From the NCBI GenBank assembly GCA_021018995.1, contig CM037586.1, positions 4,872,328 through 4,936,327 of the forward strand: a DNA stretch of 64,000 nucleotides. Reading direction: 5' to 3'. The stretch comes from Chloranthus sessilifolius. Lineage: Eukaryota; Streptophyta; Magnoliopsida; Chloranthales; Chloranthaceae. A program made the position numbers and the translations under genes. This document shows, one piece after another, positions 35,216 through 45,349 of this stretch; position 1 is the first letter of the stretch; each line of letters begins with the position of its first letter. The notes under the pieces are model-generated. The model did no database searches. It saw only the letters and a list, made by a program, of their open reading frames with translations, and was not told the DNA's origin.

Positions 35216-36284
35216 TGACGTGGGACGATAACCCTAAAATGCGTGATAATGATTTTATGCGATTTTACCGAAATAAAATAAAATTAAATCAAGCTTAATC
35301 TCAAAACTATCTTAAATACATTAGGGTTCAGAGAATTCAGGTTGGTAGATCACGCGAGATCCAGTTACGGTCCAGTCTGATGCGCAAGTACTATTAGATT
35401 TGAGGCGAGATCGGCTTAGAGATAGAACTCTAGCTTTTTTCAGGCTTGGGCATTCGTCTTCGATCCGATGTAGATTCGCGGATTCCAAATTGGGTTGTGA
35501 AAGGGATTTACGATTTGTAAAGGCCTATTGCCTTTAGATCGGTTTATGATTTTGGAAAAGGTATTGGCTTGTGTGATTTAGGCTTCAAAACGGGTTTAGG
35601 GTTTTAGGGATCACAAGGAAGGATTTAAGCTATGGCTAGAGAAGCACGCAGAGATTTAGATAACAAATATAATCAAGCAAACCACGCAAAGCAATGACAA
35701 CAATAAGGAAAATATATGAGAATCACTCCCTTGGTTTCACACCAAACCCATCGCGGGGAAGAAAACTCTCTTCACGAAGCATAAGCTCTCATTCAATAAT
35801 CAATCAACTCCCTTAATTATATTGTTTAAAGACCTTATATAGGAGGTCTTACAATAAAATAAAACCCTAAAACGAATATTAAATAAAAGACAAATAACCC
35901 CTTGAAACAAAAGTTCGAAATTAAACTCCTAAATTAACTAAAATTCTCGGTGCAATTTCGATTGATCGAATTTGGAATTCGATTGATTGATTTGAAATTT
36001 CGATCGATCGAATTGAAAATCGATCGATTGAAATTTCATATTTCTATGAAAATCGCCGTCGACATTCGATCGATTGAATTTGAATTTTGATTGATCGAAA
36101 TTTATATCGATTGAAATGTCAATTCGATCGATCGAAATTTGAAATCAAAATTTCACCATTCTTTCTCCAGAATTTCCATCTTTCCATCTTTCCTTAGCTT
36201 TGACTTCCATAACGCTGTTTCTTTCTACGCCGGTAGAAACGATGTGGTCCGAATCCAATGTTCATGTAAGTGGCGTCCCCGTCA
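35216..36284 (-). repeat. Chromovirus 3 LTR, right (5' LTR in element sense)
   Basis: Partner of 29549-30599. Its palindrome cluster (35957-36140) shows more TGATTGA forms, as expected from C-to-T decay of methylated CpG. Confidence 0.88.
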
Positions 36285-36839
36285 CCTTACTAAGTAATAA
36301 AATAAAAAATAGAAAGTCCTAAAGCAACTAAAAATCATAAATAACAATTCTGCGTCAAAATTTCGTGTAGTTGCTAAGTCACGGATGTCCGTCCTCGACA
36401 GTGTGCTCACAAAACTAGAAAGGGGTTCAAATCATAGATGTCCGTAATTGAGTCACAAATGTCCATGTTATAATTTTTCATGGATGTCCGTCATATATTG
36501 ACGAATTTTGCTTCCTTCTCTTCTCCATGTGCACATCTTCCATCGTGGGGTATTTGGGCTTGTTGCGCACGTACACGGGTCTTCAGGGTTTTTCAAAAGG
36601 TCTTTATGGGTCCACTTTCTCTTTGTTCATTTTTTCTTCTTGATCAGGCCACAATTCCAACATTTGGATCTAAATACCTCATCAATTTATATCCCGTGCT
36701 GACCGACATGTGCACGCACGTGTCTCTGGGATTAATCGGGTGCTTTAAGAGGCCCAAACACCCAGGTTATAAAAAAGGGACACTTAGTCCACCTGTTCGT
36801 TTTGCATGGGGGTCTGGAGTTTGGTGGTATTGATGCAGA

Positions 36840-39620
36840 TTTTCTCCTAGAATGTTAGGGTATTCGGTGATCGAGATAAAAGGGTTATCAAGAATTAGGT
36901 GAAAGCTATTGGACCGGACGTGGTTACGTATCAAGAAACTAAATGAGAGGCTGTCGAATATCGAAAGATCAAGTCTGCTTGGGCTGGGATGGGAGTGGAA
37001 ATGTCTTGAATCGGTGGGAGTGTGGTGGAATTCTTGTTGCTTGGAGTAGGGAGAGGTTGGAAACGGTGGACATGGAAGTGGAAGAATTTTGGTTTCGATC
37101 TATCTGAGGGATAGGGTGGATGGAAAAACCTGGACATTCACCGGGGCATTTGGTCCTAATAATGAGCAAGGGATTATTTCTTTTTGGAGCTTGCGGCTAT
37201 GAGTACACGCTGTGGTGTAGCTTGGTGCATTGGTGGAGACTTTAATGTCCTTAGAGGGCACATGAGAGGATGCCAATGACATGGTCGATAGAAAATGTTA
37301 AAAACAATTCAAAGATTTCATATCCGAGTTCGCCCTATATATGAGTTTCAGATGCAGGGGAGCAAGTTTACACATGGTTTAATCTCCAAGACACCCAATC
37401 CTATCTAGACTAGATAGGTTCCTATGCTTGGTGGAGTGCCATGATCTCTATGCTAAGGCGGAACTACAGGGGCTTTCTAGAACCACCTCTGACCACCTTC
37501 CTGTCGTGCCGAAGAATGTGGAAAGGAAACTGGATGGCCTTTCCCTGTCTCGGTTAGAAAATATTTGGCGAAAACGAAGATTTCAAAAATTGAGTGCCGC
37601 AATGGTGGAATAAAGATGGGATCTCTGGTACTGCGATGTTTATCTGTCTTCTAAAATAAGTACCTCAAGGGTAAAATTAGGCGATGGAATGAGGAGGTTT
37701 TCCACAATGTCAGTAAGGTTAAAGTACACATTCTCGTTGAGGTTAAAGCCTTGGGTGTCCTTGAAGAGTCAAGACCACTCACGAATGCAGAGAGAGAGTT
37801 GCGTACTGCTTTTAAGATGGGGTATACCAAAAAATGTTTGGAAGAGGAAGCGATGTGGAAACAAAAAGCAAGGCTCAATGACTGGAGGAAGGGTATGGCA
37901 ACACTAGGTTCTTTCATACCATTGCAAAGGAGACGAGGAAAAGAAATGCCATCTCTTCGTTGATGGTGGGAGGGACTACGCTTATGGACGAGAAGATGAT
38001 CTTTGATAAAATCGTTGAATTTATGATTGTACAATGAAGAAGGGTGGAGTAGACCAGTTCTTGATGGAATGCAATTCAAGAGTCTCTTCAATGAGCAAAG
38101 TGCTTGGCTGGAAAAGGAGTTCGAGGAAGGGGAGGTTCACAAGACTGTTTTGTCCTTGGGCAAGAACAAGGTTCCTAGTCTTGACAACTTCACGATGGAA
38201 TTTTTTCAAGAGTTCTGGGAGTGGTGAAGAAGGATGTTATGGCCTTTCCTAAAAAATTTCACCAAAATGGTCAGGTTGGAAAGGGATCTTGATATCAGAG
38301 ATCTCTGGCTGATCAGTCTCATGGGGAGCACATACTAGATTTTGTCTAAGGTGTTGGCGAATCATCTGAAACTTGTTTTCAGAGGATTTTTTTCTAACCT
38401 TCAAGGTGCCTTCATTCTGGGCCGCCAGCTGGTTGATGTTATGATCATGGCTCACGAAGTGGTGTACTCTGTCCACAACGTTGGGCGATTGGGCATCCTC
38501 TCTAAAATATATATGGAAAAGGCTTCTGATTGTGTGAACTGGAATTTCCTTCAGTATATGATGGGGAGATTGTGTTTTGCTGAAAATGGAGAAATTGGAT
38601 GAATGGGTTGTATGTGCCGGCTAGGTTCTCCATTTTGGTCAATGCCTCACCGAAGGGTTATTTCAGAAGTAGTATTGGGCTCAGATAAGGCGACTCTCTT
38701 TCCTCGATGTTGTTCAATATAGTGGGGGAAGCTCTTCATGGCCTGCTTCAGAGATGTACGGATTTGGGGTTCTTTTCAGGTTTTAAGATCTCCAATAATG
38801 GGCCTTGTATTTCTCGCTTACAGTAAGCCGATGACACTCTTCTTTTTTTTTGTGGGTTGGAGCTTGCCCAAGTTGAAGCAGTTATGAACATTCTCACGGT
38901 CTATGAAGTGATTTCTGGGCAAAAAGTCCAACTTGCACACATCCATGGTGGCAGTTGTGGGGGTGGAGAAGAAACACTCTTGAATATTGCTGATACTATC
39001 GGTTGCACAACCGAGGCCCTACCTATCAATTACTTGGGGCTGCCGCTCCACTCCGGTAAGTTGAAGGCTAGACATTGGGAGTCAATTATTTCATGAAAGG
39101 TTAACCACTTGGAAAAGCAAACAGCTAAGCAGTGGTGGCCATTTGACACTTATAAAATTCACCTTTGCCACTTTACTGATCTTTTTCATGTCCATGTCCA
39201 AAGCCCCTGTAATGGATACCAAGCAGTTAAAAAAAATCGTCAGGGATTTCCTTTGGTAAGGCGGCCGTGCGGGAAAGAAATTCCACATGCTACACTGGGA
39301 TACCTGTTACCTAAGTGAGAAGGATGGTAGGTTGGGTATTCGTAGGCTTCGACTAGTTAACAAGGCGTTGTGGAAATGGTTATGGAAGTTGGGAGATGAC
39401 AAAGAAAGAGAAACTATGGTGGTAGGTGGTGTCTGCTAAATATGGCACAACAGAGAGTTGGTAGGGAATCAGAATCGATAGCATAATTGAATCTGGGTAG
39501 TGGAAAGGGATTGAATCAATATGACCACTTCTGTGAGTGTATTACGTATACCTGGGGACTTGGGGACTGGGTGAAATTTTGGACAGATCATCGTACCACC
39601 ATACTGGCTTTGCATAGGAT
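36840..39620 (+). pseudogene. L1-type LINE ORF2: endonuclease and reverse transcriptase, decayed
   Basis: The APE-type endonuclease starts near 36845 (GDRDKRVIKN and GPDVVTYQETK readable). It continues with CIGGDFNVLRG near 37230 and TTSDHLPV near 37485. The RT starts around 38030 (EFEEGEVHKTVLSLGKNKVP) and includes SKVLANHLKLVFRGFF (38345) and QGAFILGRQLVDVMIMAHE (38400). The catalytic ADD box near 38830 has a stop (TAA) where the tyrosine of YADD is expected. A C-terminal RT part follows (LPINYLGLPLHSGKLKARHW near 39020), then GDW..FW near 39560. There are many stops and frameshifts. It ends where the minus-strand L1 begins, so its own zf-RVT end and poly(A) are missing. Confidence 0.8.
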
Positions 39621-39639
39621 CATCGTACCATTTACATAT

Positions 39640-40090
39640 TGAAGATGTATAATCTCGACCCTTCTTGCCAACTTTAAGCCCCTGAAAAATTGCAACTTTA
39701 GCGCCATTTGGTGGAGTTTACCACTAATGTTAAATAAGAGCTGGGGATATCTTGTCTCCTGGGCTCAACCCCCTTGAGCTTTTGAAGTACACACAAAGTG
39801 AGCCATTCACCAATATGGAGAACCATTTAAACGAGTAGCAAGCTCTCATCCGTCCCCTCCATTTAGCTCCAAACTTCAATGTAGCAAGCATGTAGTCTAA
39901 GAACTCCCCACAGTCAAGAGTTTTCCATATTAACTTTCAAAATGATCTTGCTTCCCTTAGCTTTGTGCCTACACTCCGTCGTTTTAGCTGCAAGCATTGA
40001 AGCATCCATGAGCTGCCTTCCGACAACAAAAGCCCCTTGAGAGTACGACACCACCTTTCCCATTAGTGGCTTTAGATGGTTGACAAGCTC
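39640..40090 (-). pseudogene. L1-type ORF2 piece, minus strand, 3' side of the RTE insertion
   Basis: The minus strand reads ELVNHLKPLMGKVVSYSQGA and FVVGRQLMDASMLAAK, the RT segment that follows SLYKIISKVL, which is found at 43100-43250 on the other side of the RTE. Several stops are present. It is L1 sequence in the opposite orientation to the L1 at 36840. Confidence 0.75.
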
Positions 40091-40120
40091 ATCATCATCA
40101 TCATCATAGCCGTATCCAAT

Positions 40121-43051
40121 CTATTTGGGGTCGGCTTTGTGAATCCTGTTTCTCCACTTGTTTCTGATTAGTGCTAAGCTCTCTGCAGCTCCGCAATCCT
40201 TCATATCCCTTCTCACGACTTCCATCCATGTCTTCACAGGTCTTCCTCTTCTCCTAAGTCCTTGTACTTGTATAAGTTTCAACCCTTCGTACAGGGGACT
40301 TTTGGTCTCCGATGAGCATGTCCAAACCACCTTAAGCGACACTCAGTAAGTTTTTTCGTTGTAGGTGCCACTCTCAAATTTTCTCTTATATACTCGTTTT
40401 GTATGTTATCCTTTCTTGTTATTTCACACATTCATCTTAACATACGCATCTCGGCAATATGTACTCTATCTTCTTTTCGATTTTTTGTAGCCCAACATTC
40501 CGCACCATATAATATGGCAGGTCTAACCATGGATCAAAATATCGTCCAATACCGATACGTATCGGACGATACGTATTGGTATCGGACGTGGACAATATGG
40601 TACATTAAATGTACTGTATCATTAAAATATATGATATGTATCAAACGATACATTCAATGTATCGTTAAATTACGGTCCTAATATCGACGTCCGTCCGTCG
40701 GTTTTGATCCATGGGTCTAACCGCCGTCTTATAAAAAATTCCTTTAATCTAAGTGAAACTCTTGGATCGCACAATACTCTGCTAGCTTGCTTCCATTTCA
40801 TCCAACCTGCATAAATCTTATTTGAGACGTTCTCTTCCAATCCTCCATTTGATTGTAAAGTAGAGCCTAAGTAGCGAAATCTATGACAATGTGGCACAAA
40901 ATGGTTTGCTATTTTGGCTAAATCCTCCTCCAAGCTATCATGTTCACTAAATTTACACTCCATGTATTCTATCTTTGTTTTGCTAATTTTCAAAACCCCC
41001 TACTCCAAAACTTTTCTCTGTAATTCCAGCATACCATTTCTTTAGGCAATTAGTATTACGTCATCTGCAAATAACCTACACCACGTGGTTTCTTCTTGTA
41101 TATCTATGGTTAATGCATCTATGACCAAAGCAAACAAATAGGGGCTCAAGGCTGATCATTAATGTAGTTCAACTCTAACAGGGAACTCACTCGTCTCTGC
41201 ACACATCATTCTTACACTAGTTATCACCTTCTCATTCATGTATTAGATAATCTCAATATAAATATTTGGGATGCATTTCTTCTTTAACATCCACCATATT
41301 ATATGTATCTACACTCTATCATAAGCCATTTCTAAATCAATAAAGGTCATATGTAGGTTTTTCCTTCTCTCTCTAAAGTTCTCCATAAGTTGCCTCAATA
41401 AGAAAATAACTTTCGTTGTTGATCCCCCAGGCATAAATCCAAATTGGTTCTCTGATACAATTAATTCTTGTCGTAGTCGTTGTTCAATTATTCTCTCCCA
41501 ATGCTTCATAATCCGGCTCATTAGAATGCCTCGATAGTTAGCACAATCGTGGATGTCTCTTTTGTTCTTATAGAAATGGACCCTAATGCTCTTCCTCCAT
41601 CCCTCAGGCATTTTCTTCGTTTTTAATATCTTATTGAATAATTTAGTCAACCAGTTCATTCCATTCTCTCCTAACACAATCTATACTTCTATGGGTATCC
41701 CATATAGTCCTATTGCCTTTCCTTTCTTCATCTTAGCTAAGCCTGCTTTTACTTCGTATTTCGATATTTCATTGATCATTCCTTGATTTGGTACCTCTTC
41801 TTCATCCACTTCTTTCGCATATTCCGTGCTTAATAGCTCTTTAAAATATTTTTGCCGTCTATTTTTTATTTCATCCTCTTCTATCAAGACCCTTTGATCT
41901 TCATCCCTAACTCACCTTACTTGGTCGAGATCTCTAATTTTCTTTTCTCTAATCTTGGCAAGTTTATAAATTTCTTTCCCTCATTCTTTTGTTCCCAACC
42001 TAGTATATGAATTGTTGTATGCTTCATACTTAACTTTACTCACGATTTTCTTAGCTTCTCTTTTGGCGAGCTTATTATTTCAAGATCATTAATAGTTCTC
42101 GTTCTTTACCATTCTTTAAAACACTTATTCTCAACAATTGCCTTTTGAATGTGTATATTCCATCACCAAGTTTCTTTTTGTACACCTTTTCTTCCTTTAG
42201 ATTCCCCGAGCATCTCGTTTAAGGCATATCACCATTTTTTACATAAAATCATTTGGATCACCTTCTTGGCCCTGAACTTCTTGGTCTCTCATTTTCCCTT
42301 TAAAAGTTGTCATTTTCTCTCCTTTTAATTCCCACAATTTTATTTTTGGGAGACCCTTTCATCTTTTTCATCACATGGCTCTTGATAACAACGTCCAGAA
42401 CTATTAATCTATGTTGCGTCGTAAGGCTCTCTCTTGGGAGATCTTGCAATCATTGTAGTTTTCCCACTCTCTTCGCCTTAATAGGAAATAATCTATTTGG
42501 GTTCTACTTGCTCCACTCTTGAAAGTAATAAAATGCTCATCTTTCTTCTTGAAAAAAGTATTTGCTATTGCTAAGTCAAAAGCTACTGCAAAATCAAGGA
42601 TAGCTCCCCCCATCTCATTTCGCGAAAATCATATCTTTCATGTATCCTTTCAGATCCGTTTCTCATCCTCCCTACGTGTCCATTAAAGTCTCCTCCAATC
42701 ACGACACTTTCACTATTGGGTATGCCTTGTACTAGTTCATCCATCGATTGCCAAAATTCTCGTTTCACGTTTTCACATTATCCAACTTGGGGTCCAAAAC
42801 GATTTTAACTTTCATAATCCGATCATTCTTTCTCTTAACCTCCACAATCTTATTCAAATCTCCATCCACTACAATGCCTACCCCATTGGAAGAGTTATTC
42901 TACCCTAAGTAGTAAAGCTCCCAGGTCCTTAGCCTTCTTGTCCTTTCCACTTTCTCTCCTGCAAGCACATTACGTTAATCTTCCTTTTTCTCATGACATC
43001 TATCAGTTCAACACTCTTCCCAGTTAACGTACCTATATTCTAAGAAGTCAT
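40121..43051 (-). pseudogene. RTE ORF2: endonuclease and reverse transcriptase
   Basis: N-terminal endonuclease at 43051-42400 (VMCLQERKW; SVVIGGDFNGHVGRMRNGSE near 42710). RT at about 41890-41000, with MPEGWRKSIRVHFYKNKRDI, SENQFGFMPGGSTTKVIFLL and an intact FADD catalytic box near 41060-41075. C-terminal part at 40993-40670 (FRYLGSTLQSNGGLEENVSN) and the RTE end phrase GRPVKTWMEVVRRDMKDCG near 40210, stopping at 40121. The frame is broken at several points, for example a stop replacing W in the MTSWNIG start phrase, and it is interrupted by the MITE at 40528. Confidence 0.8.
40528..40713. mobile_element. hAT-type MITE, 186 bp, in the RTE
   Basis: The ends are CATGGATCAAAAT and its complement GTTTTGATCCATG. 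The 8-bp duplication GGTCTAAC lies at 40520-40527 and 40714-40721. Its interior is dense in CGATACGTATCG-like palindromes and was probably able to fold. It is younger than the RTE it splits. Confidence 0.88.
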
Positions 43052-43089
43052 ACGAAGCTTTTGAATCTTCTTTGCCTGCACACATCTAT

Positions 43090-43832
43090 ATTGATGGTGG
43101 AAAGCACCTTAGAAATAATCTTGTATAGACTTCCCAATAAACTTATTGGCCGGTAGTGTTCAATTTTCTTTGTTCTTTTTCTAGAATAAGAGTGATGAAT
43201 GTGGAACCCAATTTGACTCCTCCCAAAAATCTTCTTAAATAATTCCACAATATCCTCCTTTAAAAGATCTCAAAAACATTTATAAAACTCCGATGTAAAC
43301 CCATCTGGGCCTTGCGCCTTATCATTACTAGACCCAAACACCGCCCTTTTTATTTCTCACATAGGAGCACTTCCTTAACTTTCCCTATCAACCCAAAAAT
43401 CTCCACATTGCATTCTTTGATAGCATATTTCAGCTTCTTGAGCTTATAGGTATTCTTGTATTCAGTTGTTTTCTTCACCTCCCAAGAGTTCCATTTAGAC
43501 TTCTCCTTCAGCTACATTTCAAACATGAGCCGAGAGGGGCCTCTCCCAATCGTATCACACTTCAATAGAATGGGTTTGTGATCCGAGGTAGGCGAGTCTT
43601 GCTTTTTTGACCACGTAAAACACCTACCTCCCATGGGTTGACTAATCAAACTGAACTCTAATATTTTCGGCAAAGACCTTCCATCCCAGTGAGCATGATA
43701 TTTCCCTCTTATTTTTGAACTGCCATAGCACTACATTTAAGTCCTCGCCACAACCCAAGGGACTCTCCCACTAGTGTACACTTCCGCTAACTCTCTCCAA
43801 AGTGCCTATCTGAAACCATCCTCGTTTGAGCC
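43090..43832 (-). pseudogene. L1-type ORF2 piece, minus strand, 5' side of the RTE insertion
   Basis: The minus strand reads YRPISLLGSLYKIISKVL (43170-43110), DKAQGPDGFTSEFYKCF (43320-43270), WNSWEVKKTTEYKNTYKLKK (43490-43430) and a DHKPILLKCDTIG-like end of the endonuclease (43580-43550). Together with 39640-40090 it is one L1, split by the RTE. Stops are present. Confidence 0.75.
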
Positions 43833-44457
43833 ATCTATGTGGGGTCGGTTTTGTCAGTCTTATTTCTCCCCTCAATTCACAGTAGTAACTATTAATAAGA
43901 GTTTTAGACCTTAGATCCTCCTATATACTTTCTGAGGTTTTCGTGAGGGAGTTCTTTTTGTAGAAGAAAAATATAGTTCTCTAGATTTCTCCTTCATCAG
44001 AAATTACATAAAGTGACCATGTTGGTTTTTTGGTAATGTTACGGGAAGGAAAAGGGGAAAAAATTGAAAAAAATAAAATAAAAATCGACTTAACAAAATT
44101 CACTTTTAAACACCTTTTTTTTAAATTTTAAAAGAAAGGGGTTTAAAACACCCTTCTTTTTTAAAGGAAAAAAAGTGTTTTATATGATGTTGAAAAAGAA
44201 AACTCATTTTAAATGCGACTTTTTTGGTGACTGTTGACAATGAACCATTGAGGAAGATAGGGTTGTTTATGTATCTGTTATTCTGTTCCATGTATCTTTT
44301 ATTGTTCTTATGTTTTCTTATCCCAAAATAAGATGCAGATAACACACACAAGGGTACTGCAAATTTGTTTTTATGAAAAGTTTAAGTTTTAGTTTTTAGT
44401 GTCTGAAAAAACTCTGCGAACGACCCTTTAATTGACCATATGAAGCACTTTATACAG
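43833..44457. other. End of the giant intron; small RTE-like scrap, otherwise nothing recognised
   Basis: CATCTATGTGGGGTCGGTTTTG near 43839 resembles the 3' end of the RTE family (CCAATCTATTTGGGGTCGGC at 40114). The rest is AT-rich intron sequence ending in the acceptor at 44457. Confidence 0.4.
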
Positions 44458-44554
44458 GTGGTGCGAGACAAGAGAACTGGCAAGACCCGGGGCTTTGGAT
44501 TTGTCAGTTTCTCGAACCCTTCAGACCTTGCTGCAGCAATGAAAGAAATGAATG
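44458..44554 (+). CDS. RBM42: RBM42-like protein, exon with RNP1 (second half of RRM)
   Basis: It encodes VVRDKRTGKTRGFGFVSF, then SNPSDLAAAMKEMN and the first base of a Gly codon. RGFGFVSF is RNP1 (beta strand 3). The frame follows the 15390-15487 exon in phase 0. The acceptor is TTTATACAG and the donor AATG|GTTTGT. No stop or shift is seen. The open frame beyond 44554 is intron read-through and MITE sequence. Confidence 0.92.
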
Positions 44555-44632
44555 GTTTGTACTCTGTTTTAACATTTACGGAAGAATGTGTGCACAATAT
44601 GCATGTCTGTAATTTTTTACATATTATACATA

Positions 44633-45049
44633 GGGTACTGTTATTTTCACCCTGTGGAACTGTGACCTCACCCCATCTCCTCCAGCCGGCATGCATTGAC
44701 TGCCTTTGAATCAGACATTGGAGATTGTTTTTCATCTCAATCTTCCACACTGAGATCACGGGCATTTCATCAGACGGTCAGTTTTCTATTCCATGTGGCA
44801 CACATTCCAAAAATCTCTAAAATCATGCGACACACATCACACTCAACATGATTTGGATTCACTTTTTGAGATGTGCCACGTGTATTAAAAAATGATCGTC
44901 TGATGGTATGTCCATGATCTAAAATCCATTGTGTGGAAGCTTTGGGGCGGAAAATGATCTCTATCATCTGATTCAGAAGCCGTCAATGTGTGCCAGCTGG
45001 GGGAGATGGGGTGAGATCATAGTTCCACGGGGTGTAAATAATGGTACCC
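44633..45049. mobile_element. Mutator-type MITE, 417 bp, with perfect 9-bp duplication, in an RBM42 intron
   Basis: TTATACATA lies at 44624-44632 and 45050-45058. The terminal inverted repeats are over 100 bp long, from GGGTACTGTTATTTTCACCC on the left to ..GTAAATAATGGTACCC on the right. The element makes up 77% of the 545-bp intron. Internal blocks such as ATCATCTGATTCAGA and AGACGGTCAGTTTTCTATTC resemble the MITEs at 52145 and 52566. Confidence 0.9.
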
Positions 45050-45099
45050 TTATACATATACAGCCCATAATATAATCTCTCTTCTACAAACCATCACAG

Positions 45100-45185
45100 G
45101 TAAATACGTAGGGAACCGTCCAATCAAACTGCGTAAGAGCTCATGGAAGGAGAGGACCGATTATGAAGCCTTGGAAAGGCAAAAG
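45100..45185 (+). CDS. RBM42: RBM42-like protein, penultimate coding exon
   Basis: It completes a Gly codon, then reads KYVGNRPIKLRKSSWKERTD and YEALERQK, the highly conserved end of the RBM42 RRM and the start of its basic tail. Acceptor ATCACAG, donor AAG|GTTACT. The 545-bp intron before it is mostly the MITE, yet both splice sites are intact. Confidence 0.92.
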
Positions 45186-45295
45186 GTTACTTTCACATTT
45201 CGATTAATCCTCCCATCTAAGAAGATGGTTCTTTACCTTCAATTTTTTTTTTCCTTCCCCATTTTCATTTTGTCATTTTCCTATGACCTTGGCAG

Positions 45296-45349
45296 AATCA
45301 AACTCAAAAGAAACCAAAGCTGTCAAAGAAGAGTATCCTACACAAGTGA
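45296..45349 (+). CDS. RBM42: RBM42-like protein, last coding exon with stop
   Basis: It encodes NQTQKKPKLSKKSILHK and a TGA stop at 45347-45349. The Lys-rich tail ending in ILHK is typical of the plant proteins. The acceptor is CCTTGGCAG after a long T-rich tract. The downstream transcript end is not certain. Confidence 0.9.
   Translation, partial: NQTQKKPKLSKKSILHK

Larger units (their letters stand above)
29549..36284 (-). mobile_element. CRM-type chromovirus 3, structurally complete, coding region broken
   Basis: It has LTRs of about 1.05 kb. On the plus strand they begin TGACGYGGGAC and end GTCCCCRTCA. The primer site lies at 35200-35211 and the purine tract (CCAGGGGAAT) next to 30600, so the element reads right to left. 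CCTAA (29544-29548) and CCTTA (36285-36289) look like a target duplication with one change. Gag, protease, RT, RNase H, integrase and a CRM-type C-terminal motif are all recognisable. The LTRs differ by about 7% by eye. Roughly five or more breaks interrupt the coding region. Confidence 0.85.
29238..36837 (-). mobile_element. LTR-like block (possible solo LTR, chromovirus type) hosting chromovirus 3
   Basis: The flanks of chromovirus 3 (29238-29548 and 36285-about 36520) read together as a minus-strand LTR-like sequence. TGGTAACCCTAAAATAG resembles the reversed end of the CRM LTRs here. A TATATAGG region lies at about 29530. The right side carries ACGGATGTCCGT palindromes (36378-36500) like those in the chromovirus 2 LTR. 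No internal genes of its own are seen. The right boundary is uncertain (36520-36840). Confidence 0.45.
40091..43085 (-). mobile_element. RTE-clade LINE, nearly full length, decayed
   Basis: The start codon region lies at 43051 (MTS followed by NIGTLTGKSVELIDVMRKRK), and the 3' tail is a short ATC/GAT repeat at 40091-40109. Such a microsatellite tail, rather than poly(A), is typical of RTE elements. Length (3.0 kb) fits the family. The L1 pieces on either side belong to one element, so the RTE inserted into it. GCTTGTCAACCATC at the left flank and GCTTTCCACCATC at the right flank may be the decayed target duplication. Confidence 0.8.
15488..44457 (+). other. Giant intron (28,970 bp) of the RBM42-like gene
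   Basis: It is bounded by GTAAGT at 15488 and TTTATACAG at 44449-44457. It splits the RRM between RNP2 and RNP1 in phase 0. Its contents from the left are a MULE (16599-22355), an L1-like LINE in pieces (22356-about 39620), two chromoviruses (22862-27214 and 29549-36284), an LTR-like block around the second, a minus-strand L1 carrying an RTE LINE, and a hAT MITE in the RTE. Unassigned stretches are 15488-16598 and 43833-44457. Sense and antisense elements both occur, so the intron must be spliced over many internal promoters and poly(A) signals. Confidence 0.85.

Noticed and set aside
44440-44709. 89-codon single-exon reading of the RRM region
   Set aside because: Only 44458-44554 is coding. 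The rest is intron and MITE, shown by the GTTTGT donor and the matching exon at 45100.
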